DNA of 64,000 nt, taken from the NCBI GenBank assembly GCA_017886545.1, contig JAGHJS010000060.1, forward strand, positions 1 through 64,000, read 5' to 3'. Shown piece by piece: positions 40,968 to 48,757 of the stretch (position 1 is its first letter; each line of letters opens with the position of its first letter). Origin of the DNA: Clostridia bacterium (lineage in GTDB: Bacteria > Bacillota > Clostridia > Christensenellales > Borkfalkiaceae). The position numbers and the translations under genes were made by a program. Below the pieces are notes generated by a model that was not told the DNA's origin, did no database searches, and worked only from the letters and a program-made list of their open reading frames with translations.

Positions 40968-41887
40968 TCTTTTTCTCCTTCGCCCGTCAGAATGATGCGC
41001 GCGTTCCCCTCAAGGGTGAACGCCTCGCCGCAGGGAACAAAAAAGCTGTCGCCCGCGCGGAAGGGCACGCCGTCCGCCCTGCCCTCGCCCGAAAGCACGT
41101 TCACTGCCGTGAAAGAACGCTCGTTCTGCTCGCTATACGTCCCCGCAAGGCTCAGTTCACGGCAGGAAAAATACCTGCATTCGGTCAGCTTGCGCAGCGA
41201 ACCGCCCGCAACGCTCTGCGGCGCGCCGCTGCCCGTTTCGTCTTTGAACGCCGAAAAGTTGATGACCTGCACCGCCTTTTCCACATGCAGCTGGCGCGGC
41301 TTGCCGTCCGCGCCGCGGCGGTTGTAGTCGTACACGCGGTAGGTGACGTTGCTGCTCTGCTGCACTTCGCAGATGACGCATCCCGCGCCGATCGCATGCA
41401 CCGTGCCCGCTTTGATGAGGTAGCAGTCCCCTGCTTTGACGGGGATAAAGTTCAGAAGCTCCTCCACCGTGCCGTCCGCAACGCGCTGCAGAAATTCCTC
41501 TTTGCCCGTATCGCGGCGGAAGCCGCAGTAAATGCCCGCGCCCTCGTCCGCCTGCACGATGTACCACATCTCCGTCTTGCCGTTGTCGTTTTCCTCGCGG
41601 CGCGCGAACGCGTCGTCGGGGTGCACCTGCACGGAGAGGTTCTGCGCCGCGTCTATGTATTTGATAAGGACGGGGAAGGCGCTCCCCTCGCGGTCCACGG
41701 CGTTCGGATGCGCGCGCAGATAATCGGCGAACGTGCCGCCGCCTTCACACACGCTCTGCCCGTCGGGGTGGACGGAAACTTCCCAGCTTTCGCTCATCTT
41801 TTTGCCGCCGTTGTCCCTTCCGAACAGCGGACCCAGCTTCATGCCTCCCCAAATGTAATCTTTGAGGACAGGATGCAAACGGATCAT
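40964..41887 (-). CDS. manA: Mannose-6-phosphate isomerase, class I
   Basis: The 307-residue cupin enzyme has the zinc site motifs VQVHPDD, KTEMWYI and GTVHAIG. It interconverts mannose-6-phosphate and fructose-6-phosphate, so it can feed mannose released by GH92 into glycolysis after phosphorylation by the ROK kinase encoded next to it. ATG at 41887 follows GAGGAGG. The length equals that of the short clostridial form. Confidence 0.94.
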   Translation of the reverse strand: MIRLHPVLKDYIWGGMKLGPLFGRDNGGKKMSESWEVSVHPDGQSVCEGGGTFADYLRAHPNAVDREGSAFPVLIKYIDAAQNLSVQVHPDDAFARREENDNGKTEMWYIVQADEGAGIYCGFRRDTGKEEFLQRVADGTVEELLNFIPVKAGDCYLIKAGTVHAIGAGCVICEVQQSSNVTYRVYDYNRRGADGKPRQLHVEKAVQVINFSAFKDETGSGAPQSVAGGSLRKLTECRYFSCRELSLAGTYSEQNERSFTAVNVLSGEGRADGVPFRAGDSFFVPCGEAFTLEGNARIILTGEGEKE

Positions 41888-41914
41888 AGATACCTCCTCA
41901 TAAAACCGCTTTTT

Positions 41915-41943
41915 ATTATAACAAATCGTTTCGCCTTTTGCAA
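41915..41943 (-). promoter_or_regulatory. Promoter of manA-ROK
   Basis: -35 TTGCAA (41943-41938) and -10 TATAAT (41920-41915), 17-bp spacer. Confidence 0.8.
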
Positions 41944-41972
41944 CCGCGCGAACGCTTTTTTTCGGCACGGCA

Positions 41973-41999
41973 TAAAAAAACGCCCGTACGGGCGTTTTT
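41973..41999 (-). terminator. Terminator of metA
   Basis: An 11-bp perfect stem (41976-41986 with 41989-41999) begins at the metA stop codon and runs into a TTTTTTT tract on the minus strand. Confidence 0.9.
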
Positions 42000-42904
42000 C
42001 AGAATTTAAAAGGCGTGACCTGATAGACGTAGTAGTTGAGCCAGTTGGTATAGAACAGGTTCGCCGCGCTCGTCCACGTCACCCTCACTTTGGTGCAGGA
42101 ACTGTCGGTAAAGTAATGCGCGGGCGGGTCGATGGGCAGCCCTTTGGCGACGTCGCGCTCGAACTCCGTTTTGAGCGTATCACGGTCGTACTCCATGTGC
42201 CCCGTCAGAAAGATCTTTTTGTTGTCGTGCGATTTGGCGATGGAAAGCCCCGCTTCGTCGGAAACGCTCAGGATCTGCAGCCGCGGCTCGCGCGCGACGT
42301 CCTCCACGTTCACCGTCGTATGGCGGGAATGCGGGATGTAGAACACGTCGTCGATGCCCTTTAAAAGCGGGTCGTGCAGGTCAATGTTTTTCCGATGCGG
42401 GAAGATGCCGAACAGTTTTTTGGGCAGCAGGTGTTTTTCGATGCCGTAGTGATAGTACAGCGCCGCCTGCGCGCCCCAGCAGATATAGATGGTGCTGGTG
42501 ACGTTGCTGTCCGCAAAGTCAAAGATCTTCGTCAGTTCCTTCCAATAGGCGACCTCTTCAAAAGGCATGACCTCGACGGGCGCGCCGGTGATGATCATGC
42601 CGTCGAAGTGCTTTTCCTTGATGTCGTCGAACTTCTTGTAAAAGCGCTCGAGGTGCGCCGCGGCGGTGTTCTTGCTCTTGTACGATTCGGTGTACACGAG
42701 CGTGATGTTCACCTGCAGCGGCGAATTGGAGAGAAGGCGCAGAAGCTGCGTCTCCGTTTCGATCTTGGTCGGCATGAGGTTGAGGATCGCGATCTCCAGC
42801 GGGCGGATGTCCTGCGTGAAGGCACGCTCGGAATTCATGACGAAGATGTTTTCGGACTGCAATGCCGAATAGGCGGGTATTTCTTTTGAGATGACGATTG
42901 GCAT
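41999..42904 (-). CDS. metA: Homoserine O-acetyltransferase (MetA fold)
   Basis: The 301-residue protein has the MetA catalytic Cys142 (ICWGAQAAL) and the substrate loop TGAPVE with Glu111. In this family Glu at 111 is known to select acetyl-CoA and Gly succinyl-CoA, so the product should be O-acetylhomoserine. This fits the O-acetylhomoserine sulfhydrylase gene at 43734. ATG at 42904 has GAGG upstream. The upstream gap is filled by structured element A; I see no SAM riboswitch. Confidence 0.95.
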   Translation of the reverse strand: MPIVISKEIPAYSALQSENIFVMNSERAFTQDIRPLEIAILNLMPTKIETETQLLRLLSNSPLQVNITLVYTESYKSKNTAAAHLERFYKKFDDIKEKHFDGMIITGAPVEVMPFEEVAYWKELTKIFDFADSNVTSTIYICWGAQAALYYHYGIEKHLLPKKLFGIFPHRKNIDLHDPLLKGIDDVFYIPHSRHTTVNVEDVAREPRLQILSVSDEAGLSIAKSHDNKKIFLTGHMEYDRDTLKTEFERDVAKGLPIDPPAHYFTDSSCTKVRVTWTSAANLFYTNWLNYYVYQVTPFKF

Positions 42905-42920
42905 AAGCAAACCTCTGTCT

Positions 42921-43303
42921 CGTAAAAATCTCGGCAGGCTGCTGCCTGCGATTTTTACGATTTTAGGACAACCGCCGCTACCTCGTCGGAGCAGTCGGCT
43001 GCACTCTCGCATTGCCCAAAAGGGCAAAGCTCGCATGCGCGCTCCGCTCCTCCTCTTCCCAAAAATCTCACTCCGTTGCGATTTTTGGGAGCCCTGTTTA
43101 TTGGTCGGGATAGCGAAGGTTTTCCTCGCCGCACGATAATTCAGGGCACACCATTATAAAAATCGTGCGGCTTCACCTTTCCTGCATAAGCCGTAAGCAT
43201 ACGGCAAATTGGGGGCGCTTTTCCAAAGGCGTGGCTTTGGAACGCGCAATTTGGTTTATTGAAATGGTTCCCGAAAATCACAATGAAATGAGGTTTTCGG
43301 GAA
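42921..43303. repeat. Structured intergenic element A
   Basis: This 383-bp non-coding stretch is made of hairpins. In plus-strand order: 42921-42959 (10-bp stem, TC/TGC internal loop, inner stem 42933-42946); the shared box CAACCGCCGCT (42969-42979) with a small hairpin; 43058-43089 (second TC/TGC hairpin); 43128-43171 (10-bp stem around conserved loop TTCAGGGCACACCATTATA, 43140-43158); 43190-43205 and 43206-43252 (hairpin plus long stem with loop GCGTGG); 43268-43303 (inverted-orientation hairpin with an ACA/GA loop). Element B (60441-60755) shares the boxes and folds but not the stem sequences. Confidence 0.8.
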
Positions 43304-43315
43304 GCGGAAAACACC

Positions 43316-43732
43316 TCACCCCGCGGGCACGAACGAAAGGACGAGCCCGCTCCATGCGCCCGTAACGGCAAGCATTTCCGTGCCGTTTGCCTGCCGCGAA
43401 ACGCCGCAGTTCCAGTACGCCGTTTCCCCGTTCATGACAAGGGCGAGCTGCAGCGAGCCCTCCCCCGCCGCCTGCACGGTATACCTTCCCGAACAGACAA
43501 CGGTTTCGTTTTGCCGCAGGATGTACTGCGCGCCGTCAAACGAGCAGGTGTAAAACCGTTCGGTGACTTCGCTGCCTTCGTACTCGTCGCCCACGGCGTA
43601 GTTCTACGCCCCGTCCCCGAAAAAGGAAAGCTCCCACTCCCCTTGTTCGGAAACGCCGCCTCCGCACGCCGCGAAGGCAAACAGCGCGGCCGCGCACAGG
43701 AACATGGCAAAAACGGCGAGGCTCTTTTTCAT
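43316..43732 (-). pseudogene. Small lipoprotein gene interrupted by an in-frame TAG
   Basis: ATG at 43732 opens a lipoprotein signal (AFAAC, Cys about 23). After 42 codons an in-frame TAG (43606-43604) interrupts it. The same frame then continues for 95 codons (NYAVGDEYEGS...) with no other disturbance, to a normal stop at 43316. Total length would be about 138 residues. It lies directly after metY, whose stop ends 2 bp away. It is either a recent pseudogene, a sequencing error or read-through; function is unknown. Confidence 0.75.
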
Positions 43733-43733
43733 G

Positions 43734-45005
43734 TTACACCTTTTCGAGCGCCTGTTCGAGGTCGGCGAGGATGTCCTCGGGGGCTTCGATGCCGACGGAG
43801 AGGCGCACGAGGTTTTCGGGCACGCCCGCCTCTTCCAGCTCCTCTTTGGAGAGCTGGCGGTGCGTCGTGGAAGCGGGATGCAGCACGCAGCTGCGCACAT
43901 CGGCGACGTGCGTCTCCTGCGTGATGAGCTTGAGCGCCTCCATGAACTTCGCCGCCCGCTTCACGTCGCCCTTGATGCCGAAGCTGAGCATGCCGCCCGT
44001 GCCCTTCGGCAGATACTTCTGCGCGATCGCATGGTACTTGTTATCGGGCAGGGACGCATGCCAGACCCAGTCGATCTTCGGGTGCCCCGCAAGGTACGCC
44101 GCGACCTTTGCCGCGTTCGAAGAATGCCGCTCCATGCGAAGAGCGAGCGTATCGCAGCCCAGCCACGCGAGGAAGGCATTCTGCGGCGCCATCATCGCGC
44201 CGATGTCGCGCATCATCTGCGCGCGGCACTTGGTCGCGAACTGCGCCGCGGGCAGGTCCGCATACACCAGCCCGTGATAGCTTTCATCGGGCACGTTGAA
44301 GGAGGGATAGCGCGGGTTCCCCTTGAAATTGAAGTTGCCTCCGTCCACGATCATGCCGCCGAGCGCCGCCGCGTGCCCGTCGAGGTACTTGGTCGTCGAA
44401 TGGATGATGAGGTTCGCGCCCCATTCGAAGGGACGGCATAGGACAGGCGTGGCGAGGGTATTATCCACGGCGAACAGCACCTGATGCTTTTTCGCGATCG
44501 CGGCGATCTTATCGAAATCCAGGATTTTGATGGCGGGGTTGGCGACCGTTTCGGTGAAGATGAGCCTCGTCTTATCGTCGATGAGTTTTTCGATCTCCTC
44601 GGCGGGAGCGTCGGGGTCAAAAAAGCGCGTTTCGATGCCGAGTTTGGGCAGCGTGACCGAAAAGAGATTGAACGTGCCGCCGTAGATCGCGGAGGAGGAA
44701 ACGATGTTATCCCCCGCCCCGCACACGGTGAACACCGCGAGCGTGGAAGCCGCCATGCCCGACGAGCAGCCGATGCCCGCTACGCCGCCCTCCAGCTCCG
44801 TCACTTTCCCTTCAAACGCCGCGACGGTCGGGTTGGCAAGACGGGTATAGAAATAGCCGTCCGCTTTGAGGTCGAACAGGTCCGCCATGCCCTGCGTGCT
44901 TTCATAATAAAAGGTCGTGCTCTGCGCGATGGGCGGGATGCGGCTTTCGCCGTTCTTCGGGCGGTAGCCCCCCTGCACACAGATGGTATCGGGTTTGTAA
45001 GCCAT
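43734..45005 (-). CDS. metY: O-acetylhomoserine sulfhydrylase (PLP enzyme)
   Basis: The 423-residue protein belongs to the Cys/Met-metabolism PLP family. It has the start VQGGYRPKNGESRIPPIAQSTT without its first residues, the cofactor lysine in HSTTKYLDGHAAALGG and the C-terminal ATTHRQLS. It converts O-acetylhomoserine and sulfide to homocysteine. ATG at 45005 follows AAGGAGA. MetA with Glu111 is encoded nearby and would supply its substrate. Methionine gamma-lyase is a less likely alternative. Confidence 0.9.
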   Translation of the reverse strand: MAYKPDTICVQGGYRPKNGESRIPPIAQSTTFYYESTQGMADLFDLKADGYFYTRLANPTVAAFEGKVTELEGGVAGIGCSSGMAASTLAVFTVCGAGDNIVSSSAIYGGTFNLFSVTLPKLGIETRFFDPDAPAEEIEKLIDDKTRLIFTETVANPAIKILDFDKIAAIAKKHQVLFAVDNTLATPVLCRPFEWGANLIIHSTTKYLDGHAAALGGMIVDGGNFNFKGNPRYPSFNVPDESYHGLVYADLPAAQFATKCRAQMMRDIGAMMAPQNAFLAWLGCDTLALRMERHSSNAAKVAAYLAGHPKIDWVWHASLPDNKYHAIAQKYLPKGTGGMLSFGIKGDVKRAAKFMEALKLITQETHVADVRSCVLHPASTTHRQLSKEELEEAGVPENLVRLSVGIEAPEDILADLEQALEKV

Positions 45006-45099
45006 GGTTTTGTATCTCCTTGTAAAAGATTTTAAGCGAATTGCTGCGCGCACAGGCAAAAACGCCTTTTCGCCGGCGCGAAACAACAGGCGCAAATAA

Positions 45100-45549
45100 T
45101 TATAGAAATTCTTTTATTCTTCTGTCCGCGTCGCGTTTGAGGTCCTTTTCTTTCAGGCTCTGCTTTTTGTCGTAGGTGTGCTTGCCGCGGCAGAGCGCCA
45201 CTTCGACTTTGACGAGCGACCCCGCAAAATACACTTTGAGCGGCACGAGGGTGTAGCCCTTCTGGTTGACTTTGCCCGCGATCTTGGCGATTTCCGCCTT
45301 ATGCAGCAAGAGCCTGCGGTCCCTGCGGGAATCGCGCGTGTTGAACGCGCCGCTCTTGTCGTACACGGCGATGTGCATGTTTTTGAGCGTGACCTCGCCG
45401 GCACGGACAAAACAGAAGCTGTCCGCCAGGTTGCAGTTGTTCTTGCGGATGGACTTGACTTCGCTGCCCTCCAGCACGATGCCCGCCTCGAATTTTTCCT
45501 CGATGAAATATTCAAAGGACGCGGATTTGTTCACCGCAACAACTTTCAT
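45100..45549 (-). CDS. smpB: SsrA-binding protein SmpB
   Basis: The 149-residue protein shows the full SmpB pattern: EAGIVLEGSEVKSIR, the tmRNA-binding barrel, then RGKHTYDKKQSLKEKD and the basic tail RDADRRIKEFL. It delivers tmRNA to stalled ribosomes. It lies 9 bp after a GNAT gene and downstream of rnr and secG, the usual secG-rnr-smpB order with one insertion. I found no ssrA gene beside it. Confidence 0.97.
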   Translation of the reverse strand: MKVVAVNKSASFEYFIEEKFEAGIVLEGSEVKSIRKNNCNLADSFCFVRAGEVTLKNMHIAVYDKSGAFNTRDSRRDRRLLLHKAEIAKIAGKVNQKGYTLVPLKVYFAGSLVKVEVALCRGKHTYDKKQSLKEKDLKRDADRRIKEFL

Positions 45550-45558
45550 AAAACACCT

Positions 45559-46065
45559 TTATTCTTTGATGAGCGCGTACAGCCGCGCGTCGTGGAACGC
45601 GCCGCTCTTCCACACGCTTTTGCGGAGCGTGCCTTCGAGGGAAAAGCCGCACTTTTCGAGCACGCGGCAGGAAGCCGCGTTGTCCGCAAACGGCTCGGCG
45701 AAGATGCGCACGAGGTCGCTTTCCGCAAACACCTGCGCGCACAGCCGCCCGACCGCCTCCGTCATGACGCCCTTCCCCCAATACGCGGGAGCGAGCCAGT
45801 AGCCCAGCTCGCCGCTGCGCTTTGCCACGTCCTGCCCGCGCGTGACGGCGACGCCGCCGACCGCTCTGCCTTCCGCCACGATCGCGCGGTACCATTCGCC
45901 GCGCGCGTTTTCCGCCGATGCAAAGGCGATGAACGCGTCCGCGTCCTCCCGCACATACGGGTGCGGGAACACGTCGCGCAGCCACTTTGCGATGCGAAGA
46001 TCGTCCGCCGTCTCCGCAAGCGAGGGCGCAAGATCCGCGCTCCACTCCTTCAATACAAATTGCAT
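45559..46065 (-). CDS. GNAT-family N-acetyltransferase (RimJ/RimL-like)
   Basis: The 168-residue protein has the RimJ/RimL-type GNAT fold with the acetyl-CoA loop GYWLAPAYWGKGVMTEAV and the C-terminal NAASCRVLEKCGFSLEG. It acetylates an amino group; the substrate is unknown. ATG at 46065 follows AAGGAG. It sits between rnr and smpB, so it is probably transcribed with them. Confidence 0.9.
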   Translation of the reverse strand: MQFVLKEWSADLAPSLAETADDLRIAKWLRDVFPHPYVREDADAFIAFASAENARGEWYRAIVAEGRAVGGVAVTRGQDVAKRSGELGYWLAPAYWGKGVMTEAVGRLCAQVFAESDLVRIFAEPFADNAASCRVLEKCGFSLEGTLRKSVWKSGAFHDARLYALIKE

Positions 46066-46129
46066 ACCGCGCTCCTTCCGCGCGCTTTCTACCATTATAG
46101 CACAAACGCGCGCGATTGCATACAGATTT

Positions 46130-48205
46130 TTATTTGTCCGCGAGCAAAAATTCGCACTTTCTTGCGCCGAGGTCGCACCCCGCGACGGTGATGCGCACCG
46201 CGTCGCCGAGGCGGAAGGTATGCGCCCCGTTGGAAAGGGTGAGCCGCTCTTCGGCGAACACATACCCGTCGCCCGGCAGATTTTCGGTGCGGACCAGCCC
46301 TTCGACGGTGTTTTCCAGCTGCACGAACACGCCGAACGCGGTCACGCCCGAGACGACGCCCGCAAACTCCTCGCCCAGGTGCCCGCGCATGTACCAGACC
46401 TTGTACAGCTCGTCCACATTGCGCTCCGCCTCGTCCGCGCGGCGCTCGCGCGCCGAGCAGTGCGCCGCCGCGTTCGGAACGAAGGAGCCGAACAGCTTTT
46501 CCGCTTCCGCCGCCCTGCCGTCCAGCACGGCGCACACCACGCGGTGCACGATGAGGTCGGGATAGCGGCGGATGGGCGAAGTAAAGTGGCAGTAGCACTT
46601 GGACGCCAGCCCGAAGTGCCCGCAGTTTTCGGGACTGTACTTCGCCTTCGCCATCGAACGGAGCATCACATTGTTCACGACCCCGCGCAGCGGCCTGCCC
46701 TCCAGCCCGTCCAAAATTTTCGCATAGTCGGCGGGGCGCACGTTTTCGGGGGAAAACCGCGCGTTGACGCCCACCTCACGCAGGTACGCTTTGAACGCCG
46801 CCGCCCGCTCCTCGGTCGGCTGTTCGTGGATGCGGTACACGAAGGGCAGCTCGTACCCCGCCGCAAATTCGGCGACCGCCTCGTTGGCGAGGATCATGAA
46901 CTCTTCGATGATGCGCTCCGAAACGCCGCGCTCGCGCGCGTCGACATGCACCTCGCCGCCTTCGCCGAGCGTGATGTGCGCCTCCTTCACGTCGAGGTCG
47001 ACGCCGCCGCGCGCCTGCCGCCGCGCCGTAAGTTTTTCCGCAAGCTCCCGCATCAGCTCGAACATGGGCACGAGGGGCGCGTACTGCTCCCGCAGCGCCG
47101 CATCGCCCGCGAGGATGGCGTTCACTTTGTTGTAGGTCATGCGCGCGCACGAGCAGATGACGCCGCGCACGAGTTCGGAACCGAGCACCCTGCCCTGCCC
47201 GTCCAGACGGATGAGGCAGGAGAGCGTGTAACGGTCCTCCCCTTCGTTCAGCGAACACGCGCCGTTGGAGAGGGATTCGGGCAGCATGGGCAGCACGCGG
47301 TCGGGGAAGTATACGCTCGTGCCGCGCTCGTACGCCTCCTTGTCCGTATCCCCGCCCCGCCGCACATAGTGCGAAACATCCGCGATGTGCACGCCGAGGA
47401 AGTACCCCTCTTCGGTGCGGGAAAGGGTCACGGCGTCGTCGAAGTCGCGCGAGTCGTCGCCGTCGATGGTAACGATCGGCTCGTTCCTAAAATCGCGGCG
47501 CATACCCAAGATGACGCGCTCCGCAGCCGCCTTTTCCGCCTCCGCGAGCGCGCGGGGCGGGAAGGATTCGGGGAGCCCCGCCGAGGCAATGAGCGCGTCC
47601 TCCTCCGTTCTGAGGTCGCCGCTCCGCCCGAGCACGCGCACGATCTCCCCTTCGGGCGGCCTGCCGTCGGGGTAGGCGGTGAGGCGCACCAGCACCTTTT
47701 CGCCCGTAACGGCGCGCACCCCGCCCGTGATACGAACCTTATCGCCGAACCTGCGTTCGTCCGGCTCGATGAAGCCGCCCTTCTTCTCGCGGTAATAAGT
47801 GCCCGCAAGCTCCTTCATGCCGCGGGCGACGATGGTATGCACGCGCGCCTCGTCGCCGCGTTCGCCGCCGACGAGCACCGCGTACACCGTATCGCCGTGC
47901 AGCGCGCCGTGCATGCCGTGGCGGGGCAGGAACAGGTCCTCCCCTCCGTCCTCGCGCAGCAGGAAGCCGAACCCGCGCTCGTTGCCCTGCACGGTGCCCT
48001 TGATGAGCCCGAGTTTATCGGGGGTGACGAGCCGACCGCGCGCGTCGCGCACGAGCGCACCCGCCCCTTCCAGCGTTTTCAGCGCGCGGCTGAGCGCGTC
48101 GCGCTCGCCGCGGTGCGAAATGCCGAGCAGGCGCGCGATCTCGTTCGCCTTTTTGTATTGCAGCTGCCCGCTTTCAAAGCGGGATAACAGTTCTTCCGTC
48201 AACAT
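46130..48205 (-). CDS. rnr: Ribonuclease R
   Basis: The 691-residue exoribonuclease has an N-terminal winged-helix and cold-shock domains (about 1-210), the RNB catalytic domain with TIDGDDSRDFDDAV (Mg-binding Asp cluster), SLNEGEDRYTLSC and HFTSPIRRYPDL, and a C-terminal S1 domain (FAGVVSGVTAFGVFVQLE). It degrades structured RNA and partners SmpB/tmRNA in non-stop mRNA decay, which explains the gene order. It follows a terminator after secG, so it may have its own promoter (weak TACAAT near 48255). Confidence 0.96.
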   Translation of the reverse strand: MLTEELLSRFESGQLQYKKANEIARLLGISHRGERDALSRALKTLEGAGALVRDARGRLVTPDKLGLIKGTVQGNERGFGFLLREDGGEDLFLPRHGMHGALHGDTVYAVLVGGERGDEARVHTIVARGMKELAGTYYREKKGGFIEPDERRFGDKVRITGGVRAVTGEKVLVRLTAYPDGRPPEGEIVRVLGRSGDLRTEEDALIASAGLPESFPPRALAEAEKAAAERVILGMRRDFRNEPIVTIDGDDSRDFDDAVTLSRTEEGYFLGVHIADVSHYVRRGGDTDKEAYERGTSVYFPDRVLPMLPESLSNGACSLNEGEDRYTLSCLIRLDGQGRVLGSELVRGVICSCARMTYNKVNAILAGDAALREQYAPLVPMFELMRELAEKLTARRQARGGVDLDVKEAHITLGEGGEVHVDARERGVSERIIEEFMILANEAVAEFAAGYELPFVYRIHEQPTEERAAAFKAYLREVGVNARFSPENVRPADYAKILDGLEGRPLRGVVNNVMLRSMAKAKYSPENCGHFGLASKCYCHFTSPIRRYPDLIVHRVVCAVLDGRAAEAEKLFGSFVPNAAAHCSARERRADEAERNVDELYKVWYMRGHLGEEFAGVVSGVTAFGVFVQLENTVEGLVRTENLPGDGYVFAEERLTLSNGAHTFRLGDAVRITVAGCDLGARKCEFLLADK

Positions 48206-48280
48206 GATGTCCTGTTTCCTTTCCCGCCGCCCGCGCTCTCTGCGGAACGGCTGTATTGTAGTATGGCGCGCTTTTTATAA

Positions 48281-48319
48281 ATAAAAAACGGCGGCAACCT
48301 CTTACGAAGTCAGCCGCCG
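48281..48319 (-). terminator. Terminator of secG
   Basis: A 7-bp stem (48289-48295 with 48313-48319) around a 17-nt loop is followed by TTTTTTATTTAT on the minus strand. Confidence 0.75.
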
Positions 48320-48338
48320 AAAACATCCTACAAACCTG

Positions 48339-48644
48339 TTAAGGTCTCTCGTAGCCAATCCACCAAATCGTGTCGAACTGCAGGATAAAGAACACGAGCG
48401 CAAGCACTGCAAGAATGACGAGGACGATGATCGTCCACTTTTTCATCTTGCTCTCCATCGAGCGCCCTTTGTTCTTGCCGAAAAAGGTTTCGCTCGAACC
48501 GCCGAGCGCGTCGATACCCTGCGAATTGCCCGGCTGGAACAGCACGAGGATGATCGCGGCGATCGCGCACAGCATCATCAGAACGAGCAGAACGATGATG
48601 ACGACGTCATGCACCGTCTGGATTGTAAGGTTAGGGAAAACCAT
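48339..48644 (-). CDS. secG: Preprotein translocase subunit SecG
   Basis: The 101-residue protein is a bit longer than the usual 75. It has two membrane helices (about 13-36 and 69-91) joined by the SecG loop QPGNSQGIDALGGSSETFFGK. It assists SecYE-mediated export. GGGAG precedes the ATG and a promoter lies at 48690-48718. Confidence 0.94.
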   Translation of the reverse strand: MVFPNLTIQTVHDVVIIVLLVLMMLCAIAAIILVLFQPGNSQGIDALGGSSETFFGKNKGRSMESKMKKWTIIVLVILAVLALVFFILQFDTIWWIGYERP

Positions 48645-48689
48645 TGCAACGACTCCCGTAAAAGTTTATTCAAACGCAAATGCTTGTAT

Positions 48690-48718
48690 AGTATAGCATA
48701 CAAAACGCGATTTATCAA
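48690..48718 (-). promoter_or_regulatory. Promoter of secG
   Basis: -35 TTGATA (48718-48713) and -10 TATACT (48695-48690), 17-bp spacer. Confidence 0.8.
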
Positions 48719-48757
48719 CCGTTTTTACGCCGCATTTGCGAAAAAATTTCGGCTTTT

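Noticed and set aside
42921-43303. IS200/IS605-type transposon ends or a MITE of that family
   Set aside because: The hairpins fit the idea loosely, but there is no transposase here, no shared terminal sequence, and the stems differ between copies, which simple transposition would not produce.
42905-43315. SAM or other methionine-related riboswitch upstream of metA
   Set aside because: None of the SAM-I/SAM-II/SAM-IV or T-box consensus boxes is present, and the same structured boxes recur at 60441-60755 between convergent genes, so the element is not specific to metA.
43604-43606. TAG read as pyrrolysine
   Set aside because: The gene is not a methylamine methyltransferase, there is no PYLIS-like evidence, and no pyl gene is in the window. 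A pseudogene or error is simpler.
45006-45099. tmRNA gene (ssrA) next to smpB
   Set aside because: The gap is only 94 bp and lacks a tRNA-Ala-like half or the usual tag frame.
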